A stretch of DNA of 64,000 bases from Ignavibacteria bacterium (GCA_013177855.1 JABLYA010000001.1:1591573-1655572); one strand, 5' to 3'; shown: positions 53,069 through 62,631, counted from the stretch's first letter. The notes: a model not told the origin generated them from the letters alone. Translations and numbers: made by a program.

Positions 53069-54780
53069 AAAGTCGAAGTCTGAATAAATTATTGGTTATA
53101 CTATTATTCTTCTTTGCAGAGCTTACGCTTTCAGCTCAACAAAAATCTCTAATCCACTTCAAAAATTTACAATTGAAAAAAGATTTCTATTCTTCGCTAA
53201 AAGTTGAAGAAGATACAATTCAATTAAGCTTGGATTCGCTGCTGACATTTCTCAATAATTTCCTTCAACTAAAGGGTTACTATGATTATAAGATTAGTTT
53301 TGACTCGACCTATAATGATTCAGAGATCTTTTATTTTCTAAAAATTGAAGAGGGCAATAGATATTTAATTAAAAAAGTATCATCGATTGAGTCAGAATGT
53401 CCAGAAGAAGTTCTAAACGAAGTATCATCTATTTTTACCAATGCAATTTTAAATGAAGAAAATATTCGAAAAGCAGGCTGGGCAATTGTGGAAAGACTTG
53501 AAAACAGAGGGTATCTTTTTGCAGAGGTTAAATTTCAAAATTTTGAAGTCTTGGAGAAGGAAGTTAACAACATTTTGACAGAAATTATTTTTAATGTGAA
53601 TTTGAACTCTCTAGCTAAGATTTCAAGAGTTGAGATTACTGGAAATAAATTTACCAATCGTGATGTAATTATTCGTGAAATGAGAATTTCGGAGAATGAA
53701 CTTTTCACTCCACAGCTTTCACAAAAAGTTTTAAGAAGATTAAACAAACTGAATATTTTTTCGCAGGTAAACAATCCTGAATTTTTCTTTGATGACAGCT
53801 TAAAAGGAATTTTGAAAATAGAAGTTAAAGAGGGAAACACAAATTCATTTGACGGAATTTTAGGTTATGTTCCAGCTCCAACTCAAAAAGAAAAAGGTTA
53901 TCTGACAGGTCAGGTTAATATCTCGCTCAGAAATTTATTCGGTACTTTGAGAGCTTTTTCATTGCGATGGAATAAATTAAGTCGTCTTTCGCAAGATTTA
54001 GAGATCAAATATTTCGAACCTTGGTTTCTTGGTTTTCCACTTAGCATTACTCCAATCTTTCAACAGTTCAAACAGGATACAACTTACATTCAAAGAACTT
54101 TCATCGGAAATTTTGATTTATCTCTAACTGAATCTTTTATGTTTCTATTTAATTTTTCGACTGGGCAGGTAATTCCTCAATCGAACTATTTTTCAAACAA
54201 TGTGAACAGAAGTTCAATGTTTTCTTATGGTCTTGGAGTGTTGTACGACTCAAGGGATAATCCAATTTTTACAAAATCCGGTTTATTGTTCAAAACAGAT
54301 TTAAATCAAATAATAAAAAAAGAATATCATCCCAATGAATTAAAAAAATACAATCAACAAAGAGGGAGTATTTCTCTATCAATTCACCAACCTATTTTTA
54401 GAAATCAAATTCTTTTCTGGGGTTTGAATGCAAAAATTATCACAGGAGATGGAATTTCAATTAGTGATTTATTTCGTTTCGGAGGAATGAATTCACTCAG
54501 AGGATATGAAGAAAATCAATTCAGCGGAAGCAGAATCTTCTGGATTAATTTCGAATATCGTTTATTTACAAATTTCACAGACTATCTCTCTGCATTTATT
54601 GATATTGGTTATTACTTTAGAAATATCTTGAATGAAAAAATTAGCAAGTTTAAGTTTGGTTATGGAGTTGGTGCTGCGTTTAATACAGGACTTGGTTTGT
54701 TCAGAGTTAATTATGCACTTGGTGAAGGTGATACATTTACAAGAGGGAAAATTCATTTTGGATTTGTAAGTTTATTTTAA
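53065..54780 (+). CDS. BamA/TamA-family outer-membrane protein
   Basis: A 571-residue Omp85-superfamily protein. A signal peptide (about 1-25) and two or more POTRA-like domains (about residues 75-270, ISRVEITGNKFTNRDVIIREM) precede a 16-strand-type barrel. The barrel shows YGLGVLYDSRDNPIFTKSG, the conserved FRFGGMNSLRGYEENQ (an RGY motif) and a terminal Phe. At this length it is shorter than BamA, so TamA or an Omp85-like variant is more likely. The start TTG 53065 shares TTGA with the upstream stop, and no ATG fits better. Confidence 0.82.
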   Translation: MKSRSLNKLLVILLFFFAELTLSAQQKSLIHFKNLQLKKDFYSSLKVEEDTIQLSLDSLLTFLNNFLQLKGYYDYKISFDSTYNDSEIFYFLKIEEGNRYLIKKVSSIESECPEEVLNEVSSIFTNAILNEENIRKAGWAIVERLENRGYLFAEVKFQNFEVLEKEVNNILTEIIFNVNLNSLAKISRVEITGNKFTNRDVIIREMRISENELFTPQLSQKVLRRLNKLNIFSQVNNPEFFFDDSLKGILKIEVKEGNTNSFDGILGYVPAPTQKEKGYLTGQVNISLRNLFGTLRAFSLRWNKLSRLSQDLEIKYFEPWFLGFPLSITPIFQQFKQDTTYIQRTFIGNFDLSLTESFMFLFNFSTGQVIPQSNYFSNNVNRSSMFSYGLGVLYDSRDNPIFTKSGLLFKTDLNQIIKKEYHPNELKKYNQQRGSISLSIHQPIFRNQILFWGLNAKIITGDGISISDLFRFGGMNSLRGYEENQFSGSRIFWINFEYRLFTNFTDYLSAFIDIGYYFRNILNEKISKFKFGYGVGAAFNTGLGLFRVNYALGEGDTFTRGKIHFGFVSLF

Positions 54781-54781
54781 A

Positions 54782-55621
54782 ATGAAAAACATTTTTGATT
54801 ACATAAGAATAATCAGACCTGTTAATTTTTTTATTGCTTTTTTATCGATTTATGTTTCTGTAATTATTGCAGACAAATCTCTTGCCTTTTCTTTCACATC
54901 TTTCTTTGGTTCTTTAGCAGGAGCTTTAATTGGCGGCGCTGGTATGGTTATTAATGATTATTTCGATTACGAAATTGATAAAATCAATCGACCCAAGAGA
55001 CCAATCCCCTCAGGGAAAATTTCTTTGAGATCAGCACTTGTTTATTATTTCTTCTTAAATCTTGTTGCTTTAATTCTTGTCAGTCAAACCAACATTTACG
55101 CTTTCCTGATTGCATTGATTTCGATTGTTTTAATTTTCTTTTACAGTTATAAGCTTAAAAGCAAAGGTGTAATTGGAAATTTTGTTGTTGGATTTATGAC
55201 TGGACTTGCATTTATTTATGGCGGAGTTATCGGTCGAAATATTGTTCCTTTACTCTTCCCATTCATTTTTGGTTTACTTATAAATTTTGCCCGCGAAATT
55301 TTAAAGGATGTTGAAGACATTGAAGGTGATAGAATAAAAAATCTCAGTACTTTCCCAATTATTTATGGTGAAAATACAGCTCTAAAGGTTTGTAATTTTC
55401 TTATTGTGCTCACTATCCTTTCTACATTTATACCTTATCTATTGAAGATTTATAATGTTTATTATCTATTAATAATCCTTTTCGGTGTTAATCTTCCGCT
55501 TGTTTATTCAATTAAGATTATTAAGAATAAACCAGATAGATTGAAATTGAGAAAAATCAGTCATTTAATTAAATATGAGATGATAATTGGTTTGATTGCT
55601 ATTTACATAGGTATGAATTGA
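54782..55621 (+). CDS. UbiA-type prenyltransferase, DGGGP-synthase-like
   Basis: A 279-residue polytopic prenyltransferase with about eight membrane helices. The first aspartate motif NDYFDYEID (residues 58-66) is followed by KINRPKRPIPSGKIS, and the second is DVEDIEGD with FAREILK before it. The RPKRPIPSGKIS and REILKDVEDIEGD text is closest to the digeranylgeranylglyceryl-phosphate synthase branch seen in archaea and some FCB bacteria. Quinone-branch members cannot be excluded. It lies 1 base after the Omp85 gene and overlaps rnhB by 4 bases. Confidence 0.8.
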   Translation: MKNIFDYIRIIRPVNFFIAFLSIYVSVIIADKSLAFSFTSFFGSLAGALIGGAGMVINDYFDYEIDKINRPKRPIPSGKISLRSALVYYFFLNLVALILVSQTNIYAFLIALISIVLIFFYSYKLKSKGVIGNFVVGFMTGLAFIYGGVIGRNIVPLLFPFIFGLLINFAREILKDVEDIEGDRIKNLSTFPIIYGENTALKVCNFLIVLTILSTFIPYLLKIYNVYYLLIILFGVNLPLVYSIKIIKNKPDRLKLRKISHLIKYEMIIGLIAIYIGMN

Positions 55622-56250
55622 AAACTTTTCAGAAAATAGAAAAGAATTTATTTGAAAAAGGTTATCGTTTAATTGCTGGAGTAGATGAAGCTGGCAGAGG
55701 ACCGCTGGCTGGACCAGTTGTAGCGGCTGCTGTTATTTTTGATAAAGATGTTGAGATTAACGGAATTAACGATTCAAAGAAATTGAGTGAAAGGGAAAGA
55801 GAAAAGTTAGAAATTGAAATTAAAGAAAAAGCACTTGCGCACTCGATTTTTATAGCTAATGTGGAACAAATAAATCAAATGAATATTTTGAGAGCATCAC
55901 TTTTTGCAATGGAAAAAGCAATCCTTGAGCTAAAATTAATTCCAGAAGTAGTTTTGGTTGATGGAAATTTTAATTTGAACTTATCATTGGAAAATAGGCC
56001 AATTGTTAAGGGAGATTCGAAGTGTTTTTCAATTGCAGCGGCTTCAATACTTGCAAAGACATATCGAGACAGGCTGATGATCGAATTATCAGAGAAATAT
56101 CCTGAGTATAAATTTCATAAGAATAAAGGTTATCCTACTCAAGAACATATTGAAGCAATCTTAAAATACGGTCCTTGCGAAATTCACAGGAAAAAATTTT
56201 TAAGAAAAATTTATGAGCGAAGAACAGAACAACAAGAAATCGAATTCTAA
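55618..56250 (+). CDS. rnhB: Ribonuclease HII
   Basis: A 210-residue RNase HII that removes ribonucleotides from DNA. The catalytic motif GVDEAGRGPLAGP carries Asp23 and Glu24. VLVDGNF supplies a third acidic residue, KGDSKCFSIAAASILAKTYRD is the substrate-contact stretch, and HKNKGYPTQEH closes the fold. The start TTG 55618 shares TTGA with the stop of the prenyltransferase gene. The yraN gene starts 38 bases inside its end. Confidence 0.95.
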   Translation: MKTFQKIEKNLFEKGYRLIAGVDEAGRGPLAGPVVAAAVIFDKDVEINGINDSKKLSEREREKLEIEIKEKALAHSIFIANVEQINQMNILRASLFAMEKAILELKLIPEVVLVDGNFNLNLSLENRPIVKGDSKCFSIAAASILAKTYRDRLMIELSEKYPEYKFHKNKGYPTQEHIEAILKYGPCEIHRKKFLRKIYERRTEQQEIEF

Positions 56251-56596
56251 GAGTCTTGGAAAAAAGGGAGAGGATATTGCCGAAGAATTGCTTAGATCAA
56301 AAGGTTATCAAATTTTAAAAAGAAATTTCAGGTTCGGTAAAGGTGAAATTGATATAATTGCAAAAGATGGTGATTGTCTTGTCTTTGTTGAAGTGAAGTC
56401 AAGAAAAAATTATGATTTCGGTGAACCCGAGTATTCAATCACAAAATCAAAACAAAAGCAGCTTAAGAGAATTGCAGAAGGTTATTTTTATGTCAATGGA
56501 ATAAATGAACAACTCTGTCGATTTGATGTGATTACAATCGTTGGTGAAAAAGAAGATGAATTAAAAATAAATCATATAGAGAATGCTTTCTTTTAG
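56213..56596 (+). CDS. yraN: YraN/UPF0102 family nuclease-fold protein
   Basis: A 127-residue protein of the UPF0102 family. The Holliday-junction-resolvase-like core has GKKGEDIAEELLRSKGYQILKRNFRFGKGEIDIIAKDGDCLVFVEVKSR with the E...D...ExK metal motif, and a basic loop follows. Its physiological substrate is unknown. It overlaps rnhB by 38 bases, a placement common for this pair in many bacteria. Confidence 0.93.
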   Translation: MSEEQNNKKSNSKSLGKKGEDIAEELLRSKGYQILKRNFRFGKGEIDIIAKDGDCLVFVEVKSRKNYDFGEPEYSITKSKQKQLKRIAEGYFYVNGINEQLCRFDVITIVGEKEDELKINHIENAFF

Positions 56597-56605
56597 GAGG
56601 TTAAT

Positions 56606-58270
56606 ATGAATGGAATTGAACTTGTTTTGCTTGCTCTCGTTTTCTATTCTCTCGCTTATAAATTTTACGGATCTTTCCTGATTAAGAAATTCAAAGTAAG
56701 CGATGAAAATTTAACTCCATCACATACGATGTATGATGGGATTGATTATGTTCCAGCAAAAGCTCCTGTTTTACTTGGACATCATTTTGCATCAATTGCT
56801 GGTGCAGGACCTATTGTTGGTCCTGTAATAGCTGCGGGCTTTGGTTGGCTGCCTGTTTATCTCTGGATTATTCTCGGTGCAATTTTTATTGGTGGTGTTC
56901 ACGATTTTTCTTCAATCATTGCTTCGGTAAGACATAAAAGTAAATCAATTGGTTTTATAATTGAAACCTACATTGGCGAAGGTGGAAAAAAACTATTCCT
57001 TCTTTTTGCCTGGGCAACTTTAATACTTGTGATTGCGGTCTTTACTATAATTGTTTCTGAAACTTTCGCTAACATTCCATCAGTTGCAACAGCTTCTACT
57101 CTGTTCATTTTCTTAGCGATTTTATTTGGGATGATGATTTACAGATTGAAAATGAACCTGACTGTAGCGACAATAATAGGACTAATTTTGATGGGACTTG
57201 CAATTTATATCGGGATGATTTACCCAATAAATTTAAGTAAAACAAGTTGGCAATTAATTTTGTTAGTTTATGTTTTTATTGCATCTGTCACACCTGTTTG
57301 GATTTTGCTTCAACCGAGAGATTATCTTAATTCATTTCTGCTTTATGGAGTTTTATTTGGAGGGTTAGTTGGTGTTTTCTTCACAAAGCCGGAAATTAAT
57401 CTGCCTGCATATAATACTTTTAGTCTTGAAAAAGTTGGATATCTTTTCCCTGCTTTGTTTGTGACAGTTGCCTGTGGAGCAATAAGCGGATTTCATTCTT
57501 TAGTCGGAAGTGGGACAACAGCAAAACAATTAAACAAAGAAACTGATGCACGAATTGTTGGTTATGGCGGAATGCTGATAGAAGGATTACTAGCAGTTTT
57601 GTCTTTAACTGCTGTTGCTTCAATGGCTAGTGAAGAATTTTTTGAAATATTGAAAACCAAAGGGGCGGTTCCTGCATTTTCGATGGGAGTTGCGAAATTT
57701 CTAAATTCAATTCCATTTCTCGGTATTTCAATTGAAACAGGAAAAACATTTTCGGCTCTCGCAGTTTCAGCATTTGCATTAACATCACTCGATACTGCAA
57801 CGAGACTTGCTAGATATGCATTTCAAGAATTTTTTGAGATTAATACCAAACAAGCTGAAAAAGAAAGTAATAAAATTTTAAGCAATCGTTTTGTGGCTAC
57901 AGCGATTACAGTCGCCGTTGGAGCTGCTCTGACTTTCAGTGGACAGTCAATGTCAATTTGGCCAGTTTTTGGGAGTGCCAACCAATTGCTTGCTGCACTC
58001 GCTTTGCTTGCACTCACAGTTTATGTTGCATTTTTAAAAGAGAAAAAATTTTTTGTAATGATTCCTATGTTCTTTATGTTTACTGTTACATTGACTGCTC
58101 TTGCAATGTTGATTTACACTAACTTTGTGACAGATCATTATGTATTATCATTCATTTCGGTTTTATTATTTATCCTTGCTGTTTTACTTGGAATAAAAGC
58201 TTATCAGGTTCTAAATAATCAAAAAGAACAATTTGCTAGAGCTGAAAATTATGGTGTTGTTGAAAAATGA
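56606..58270 (+). CDS. cstA: CstA-family carbon starvation / peptide or pyruvate transporter
   Basis: A 554-residue membrane transporter of the CstA/BtsT family. Family segments are YDGIDYVPAKAPVLLGHHFASIAGAGPIVGP and GFHSLVGSGTTAKQLNKETDAR. About 15 hydrophobic helices are visible. E. coli CstA is about 700 residues, so this is the shorter form widespread in Gram-negative bacteria. Members import pyruvate or peptides on starvation. A TTAGGAGG ribosome site lies just before ATG. It ends the plus-strand block with the small secreted gene after it. Confidence 0.9.
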   Translation: MNGIELVLLALVFYSLAYKFYGSFLIKKFKVSDENLTPSHTMYDGIDYVPAKAPVLLGHHFASIAGAGPIVGPVIAAGFGWLPVYLWIILGAIFIGGVHDFSSIIASVRHKSKSIGFIIETYIGEGGKKLFLLFAWATLILVIAVFTIIVSETFANIPSVATASTLFIFLAILFGMMIYRLKMNLTVATIIGLILMGLAIYIGMIYPINLSKTSWQLILLVYVFIASVTPVWILLQPRDYLNSFLLYGVLFGGLVGVFFTKPEINLPAYNTFSLEKVGYLFPALFVTVACGAISGFHSLVGSGTTAKQLNKETDARIVGYGGMLIEGLLAVLSLTAVASMASEEFFEILKTKGAVPAFSMGVAKFLNSIPFLGISIETGKTFSALAVSAFALTSLDTATRLARYAFQEFFEINTKQAEKESNKILSNRFVATAITVAVGAALTFSGQSMSIWPVFGSANQLLAALALLALTVYVAFLKEKKFFVMIPMFFMFTVTLTALAMLIYTNFVTDHYVLSFISVLLFILAVLLGIKAYQVLNNQKEQFARAENYGVVEK

Positions 58271-58332
58271 ATTTTGAGTATCTGGAACAAATTCAGAAAA
58301 ATTAAATTTAATCATTCAAAAATAGGTTTGAT

Positions 58333-58794
58333 ATGATCAATAAACTTTTAATACTAATTTTATCTTTCATTTTCGTTCAATCTTCATTTGCTCAGTTCTC
58401 CCTTGAAAAATTTCTTGATGAGCCATTTAATCTCAATTACAAAACAGTTAAGTCAAATTTGAAAGGTAAAGATTTAGAGGAGACAACTATACTTAAATTT
58501 AAGAGTGTTGTCTTTTATGATTATTTAGATCCTGTTTCTGTGAAGGTCGGATATCTTTTTGATGTCGATAATTCACAGAAAGGAAAAGTGATAATGAATG
58601 GAAAAGAAAATGAAAAGGATTCGGAAAAACTTTTCGAAATTTTACTTGCTGCTCTTGAAAAAAAGTTTTCTAAGAATTACTCTAAAACAGAACTCGGCGA
58701 TATGATAATGATTAACTGGAAGGGATTGAAAGATCTTTCAGTTATTTTATCAAAACAGGCAAATAAAACTATGATGACAATTGTCAGGAAGTGA
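58333..58794 (+). CDS. Small exported protein of unknown function
   Basis: A 153-residue protein with a signal peptide (about 1-20, ending SFAQ) and a mixed alpha/beta mature domain. I recognise no family. A central patch KVIMNGKENEKDSEKLFEIL is charged, with no repeat or cysteine. It overlaps the 3' end of the convergent AddB-like gene by 11 bases. Confidence 0.6.
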   Translation: MINKLLILILSFIFVQSSFAQFSLEKFLDEPFNLNYKTVKSNLKGKDLEETTILKFKSVVFYDYLDPVSVKVGYLFDVDNSQKGKVIMNGKENEKDSEKLFEILLAALEKKFSKNYSKTELGDMIMINWKGLKDLSVILSKQANKTMMTIVRK

Positions 58795-61700
58795 GCTCTA
58801 TCTCAATTGAATTTTGTTTAATCAAATCAATTCTGCAAATGCCCTGATAACCACACTTTGAACAAACTCTAACCTCAAAATTTTTAATTGTGGTTAAATT
58901 AAATTTCCCATTCTTAATGTTTTGAATTAGCTCTGAAACAAGTATTAGAATCTGATCCAATTCATTCCTCAAGTCTTCGTCCATATTTTTAAGATAAAAA
59001 TCTCTAAAAGAACGTCGTTCTGTGTTGTTCGTTTTCTTTGGTGAGAGTTTTAGAAATTCTGCATCTGAAATATTGAGATCTAGATTGATCGACTTAAAAT
59101 ATTTTTCTACTAATTTCAAATACAGAGGCAATTGTAATGAAATTCTATCAAAGTAATTAGCTCGGTCAGGTAATTCACCTGTTTTATAATCAATCACTTT
59201 GAATTCTTTTTTTTCAGGATCAATATCAATCCTATCAATTTTTCCTTTTAATCTAAACTTTTCACTATTGGAATTAAATTCTTGAACAATAGTTTTTTCG
59301 AATTCAGTTGGAATAAAAGAGCTATGGGGACTCTCAACTAATTTTTTCTCAAGATCTAAAAATTCATCAAGAATAGATTTTTGCTGCTCTGAACCTAAAA
59401 TTATTTCTTCTGTCAGGAAGAAGAATGGATTAAATCTTTCAAAATACTTGAGTATACCTCGGGCAATCTCTTTAATTTCTCTGGATAAATTATCCTTATT
59501 GGTTTTTAACTCCTCGTAAAAATTTCGACTTTCTTGTTTGAGTTTATTTAGAAACTGATAAAGTATCTGATGAATTATCATTCCAAATTCATTTCGCTGA
59601 ATGTCTTCTTCAATCTCTTCTTCAACTTGCGGCTGAATAATATAATTTAGAAAATACTTAAAAGGACATTGTGCGTAAGTTTCAAGTTCTGTTATTGAAA
59701 ACTCTTTATCGAGTTTTGAATAGAGCAATTTTAGAAGTTGTTCGTCAGTTATTATACCGCAGTAATCTTTGCCTTCCCTTTCAAGATCATTACAGATTCT
59801 ATAATTAATTCTTTGAATTGCTTCTTTAACCTTAGCTAATCTTGAAATTAGTTCTCTATTGTCTTTGCTTAATTCAATTAATTGTTCAACTGAATATTTT
59901 TCATAAAGCTCTGATATGGAGAAGATGAAATTATTTAAGGCATCAGAATTTAGTTCTTTAATCTCACAGATTTTTTCCAGTTCATTTATAAAATCTGACG
60001 GTATCTTTTCTTTTTTTTCATCCTGTCTTGGGTATGAAAGGTAAAGCTCATCTTCAAAGGCATTTAAGCACTGATAAAATAAATATCTGTCTTCAAGTAA
60101 TTTTTGTCTTTCTGTTCGAATATATTTTTCATCCAGTAAAATCAGGGGGAAATATTTCGATGGGAATAAGCCGTTTTCAAGTCCAGGCAAAAACAGGATA
60201 GAAAAACTTAATCCGCGAATTTCTTCAGGCGATGTAACTAAAACACCATATCCCCATCTTTCTTTTACATTATATCTTGAACCAAAAACAGCTGTTGTGA
60301 TAAAATCAAAGTAATCGTTAAAAGAAAAATATTTTTTATGGAGCTGAAGTTTTTCGAAAGTATAAACCAGCTCTTCAAGTATTGATTCAAATAAGTTTAA
60401 TGCTCTTACATCTTTTGAGTAAGTGATTATGTTAATATCTTCATCGATTGAAAGCTCTTGATTGAAAATGTTGTCGTAAATTTTGAGCGAGTAAATAATC
60501 TCACGAAGATTTTTCACAAAACTTTGAGGAGTTTGATTGTTTTCAAGTTTCGAAAGTAAATCAACGATTTGATTAAAATCATTGTAAGCTTTTTCTAATC
60601 TTTTAATTTCAAAATCCCTCTGAGGATATTCGTTTAGTGAAATTGACTCAAGATACTTTAATCTATTTTGAATTGATGAAAGAATTTTATCTTTCCCACG
60701 GGTTATTTTAATTAAGCCGAGAGTTTCTCTTAGATTATCTACATCTATCTGATCAAATGTGAAATAAGTTGACCTCAGAACATATAAAAGATCTTTGTAA
60801 AAGAAATCATTCCGCAGTAAATCGAGCAAACGGATAATTGAGATAACAGGCGGAGAGTTTTTGAGATAAAATCTATCAGTTACATTTACGGGGATTCCAT
60901 ATTTATAGAAAATTTCTCTGACAAGATTTGAATATTCATTTATTCCCTTAATTGCAATACAAATTTTACTTAAATCAAGATTTGGATTTTGAAAAACCTT
61001 ATGTTTAATTATTCTTGCAATGGTTTCAATTTCATCTCTTGCATCAAAACCAGAAAATTTAAAAATGTTTCCAGCATTTAATTTTTCTTTTGAAGGATTA
61101 ATAAATAATTCATTCTTAATTTTCTGATTGAACTCGTCATTTTTCTCAAATTTGTTTGTGATTATATAGTGGAAACCGATGTTTATCAAATGCTGATGTG
61201 TATCGATTAGATTCTCGAAGATTTCTTTATTGCTTTCGTGAAAATCAAGTGTAACAGTCATTTTGAGATTATTTATTTTAGAAAGCCCTTCAATTAATTT
61301 CAATTCAGGATTGGTGAATTCATTAAATCCAGTAATTAATAAGTAATCGACTTCATCAAAAATATTTCGAAAAGCTTCTTCTATTTCTTTTGAATTCATC
61401 GAATTAATTTTAAGATAAACATCACCAGTCTCAAAGAGATTTAAGTTTTTAAGTAATTTCTGATAACTGGAATAAATTTTACTCAGGTCATTCATTTTGA
61501 TTTTATTGTAACCTTCAAAATCGTCAAGTTCTTTTTCGAATTCAGCGTCGGAATAACCGATTTCTTTTAATCGAGTTATTACATTGATTACTAATTCAAT
61601 TAATCCATTTGGAATGTACTTTCCCTTAACAGCGAAATATTCCAGATCAAGCTCCGAAAGAATTTTTTTTATTAAGAAATATTGAAGTGATGATGTAATC

Positions 61701-61942
61701 TTTGTCCATCCTGTGAATTTGCTCTTAAAAATTTCTTCTGCAAGATCTCCGATTGTGTAGATGTTTAATCTTGGAGTTGCTTTATTCGGTGCAGCCTCTG
61801 TTAGTTCACGATTTAAAAATCTAACTTTTCTACGAGTAGGCACAACATAAATGAAAGAGGAGAATTTATTTTCTCTAAGTCTCGCATTAATTTCTTCGAA
61901 GGGATTAAAGTCTTCTTCTTTCGTTTTTGTGTAAAGATACAT
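58784..61942 (-). CDS. AddB/RexB-like PD-(D/E)XK nuclease with 4Fe-4S cluster
   Basis: A 1052-residue homologue of the AddB subunit of the AddAB helicase-nuclease. The N-terminal half (about 1-600) is a helicase-like domain without an intact Walker A, as in AddB. The C-terminal nuclease has KGKIDRID and VIDYKTGELP, with Asp918 and Lys920 as the catalytic pair. Four cysteines suit an iron-sulfur cluster: Cys759 (QCPFKYF) and Cys1027, Cys1030 and Cys1036. The partner helicase AddA is not in the window. A TATA-like strand-end processing role in recombination and repair follows from the family. It is followed on the same strand by no further gene. Confidence 0.85.
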   Translation of the reverse strand: MYLYTKTKEEDFNPFEEINARLRENKFSSFIYVVPTRRKVRFLNRELTEAAPNKATPRLNIYTIGDLAEEIFKSKFTGWTKITSSLQYFLIKKILSELDLEYFAVKGKYIPNGLIELVINVITRLKEIGYSDAEFEKELDDFEGYNKIKMNDLSKIYSSYQKLLKNLNLFETGDVYLKINSMNSKEIEEAFRNIFDEVDYLLITGFNEFTNPELKLIEGLSKINNLKMTVTLDFHESNKEIFENLIDTHQHLINIGFHYIITNKFEKNDEFNQKIKNELFINPSKEKLNAGNIFKFSGFDARDEIETIARIIKHKVFQNPNLDLSKICIAIKGINEYSNLVREIFYKYGIPVNVTDRFYLKNSPPVISIIRLLDLLRNDFFYKDLLYVLRSTYFTFDQIDVDNLRETLGLIKITRGKDKILSSIQNRLKYLESISLNEYPQRDFEIKRLEKAYNDFNQIVDLLSKLENNQTPQSFVKNLREIIYSLKIYDNIFNQELSIDEDINIITYSKDVRALNLFESILEELVYTFEKLQLHKKYFSFNDYFDFITTAVFGSRYNVKERWGYGVLVTSPEEIRGLSFSILFLPGLENGLFPSKYFPLILLDEKYIRTERQKLLEDRYLFYQCLNAFEDELYLSYPRQDEKKEKIPSDFINELEKICEIKELNSDALNNFIFSISELYEKYSVEQLIELSKDNRELISRLAKVKEAIQRINYRICNDLEREGKDYCGIITDEQLLKLLYSKLDKEFSITELETYAQCPFKYFLNYIIQPQVEEEIEEDIQRNEFGMIIHQILYQFLNKLKQESRNFYEELKTNKDNLSREIKEIARGILKYFERFNPFFFLTEEIILGSEQQKSILDEFLDLEKKLVESPHSSFIPTEFEKTIVQEFNSNSEKFRLKGKIDRIDIDPEKKEFKVIDYKTGELPDRANYFDRISLQLPLYLKLVEKYFKSINLDLNISDAEFLKLSPKKTNNTERRSFRDFYLKNMDEDLRNELDQILILVSELIQNIKNGKFNLTTIKNFEVRVCSKCGYQGICRIDLIKQNSIEIELTS

Positions 61943-62461
61943 TTATGATTTCCTTTTGTTAAGAATCAAATCTGAATAGGAATTTAAAATTTGCTTTTCT
62001 GGATTAAGTTTAAGCAATTCAATTAATTTTTGAAATTCTTTCTTTGCTTGATTTTTATTTCGAACAACCTTGGTTTCAAGTTCGATAAAATTTCCGAGTC
62101 CACGCACTTTATCAAAATGAATTCTTGTATTAAAAAGATGATAAAGTGTTCTATGTTTATCGACAACGACTAATCTCTCAAGAAATTTGTCGAAAAACTT
62201 AATCCATGTTTCAGGATTATCAACTTTAATTACCTCAAAGTCTGACCATCTTTCAGAGCCATCCTCAATTCTTTTATAGAAAATAATTGATTTCTCTCCA
62301 TTCCCGCTTGAATTTCTAATTTTTAATCTGCCATTATTTAATTTGTAATAAACATCGACCTGCCGTGCTGAATAAATTTTCTTAGCTCCTTCCTTTTCGA
62401 TTATATCAATCAAACTCTTAAGGTTTTTGACAGGAACTTTAATTTCAAGATTTACAGGCAT
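61943..62461 (-). CDS. CYTH domain protein (class IV adenylate cyclase-like)
   Basis: A 172-residue triphosphate tunnel fold. The opening motif LEIKVPV carries the ExExK-like signature (here EIK near residues 6-8), and YYKLNNGRLKIRNSS follows with the typical basic pattern. Members include class IV adenylate cyclases, inorganic triphosphatases and thiamine triphosphatases; substrate is not visible. It abuts the AddB gene with no gap and is divergent from rlmI. Confidence 0.82.
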   Translation of the reverse strand: MPVNLEIKVPVKNLKSLIDIIEKEGAKKIYSARQVDVYYKLNNGRLKIRNSSGNGEKSIIFYKRIEDGSERWSDFEVIKVDNPETWIKFFDKFLERLVVVDKHRTLYHLFNTRIHFDKVRGLGNFIELETKVVRNKNQAKKEFQKLIELLKLNPEKQILNSYSDLILNKRKS

Positions 62462-62521
62462 TTGAAATTTCCTTTTGTTTGTTCATTTTTTAATGAAAAA
62501 TTTAGTTTAATTAATTTTGCA

Positions 62522-62614
62522 TTAACTGGAGGAATTTTTTCCTGTATCCCAGGTATCAGAACCTGTACGATACCGATTATCCCAGTTAAATAGAACGAAT
62601 AAAAAATTCGTTCT
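62522..62614. promoter_or_regulatory. Candidate folded leader RNA or repeat before rlmI
   Basis: Between the CYTH and rlmI starts the bases fold as a compact three-way junction. An outer 8-bp helix pairs TTAACTGG (62522-62529) with CCAGTTAA (62582-62589). It encloses AGGAA-TTTT-TTCCT (62530-62543) and GGTATC (62552-62557) paired with GATACC (62569-62574). A separate hairpin, AGAACGAAT and ATTCGTTCT at 62592-62614, follows. A known riboswitch or RNA family was not recognised. It may be a cis-regulator of rlmI, a small RNA or an unrelated repeat. No T-tract follows the second hairpin, so it is not a simple terminator. Confidence 0.4.
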
Positions 62615-62631
62615 GTAAAAATCTATAAAAC

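Noticed and set aside
62592-62614. Hairpin AGAACGAAT/ATTCGTTCT as a terminator
   Set aside because: It is not followed by a T-run in either useful direction, so I list it only as part of the folded leader.
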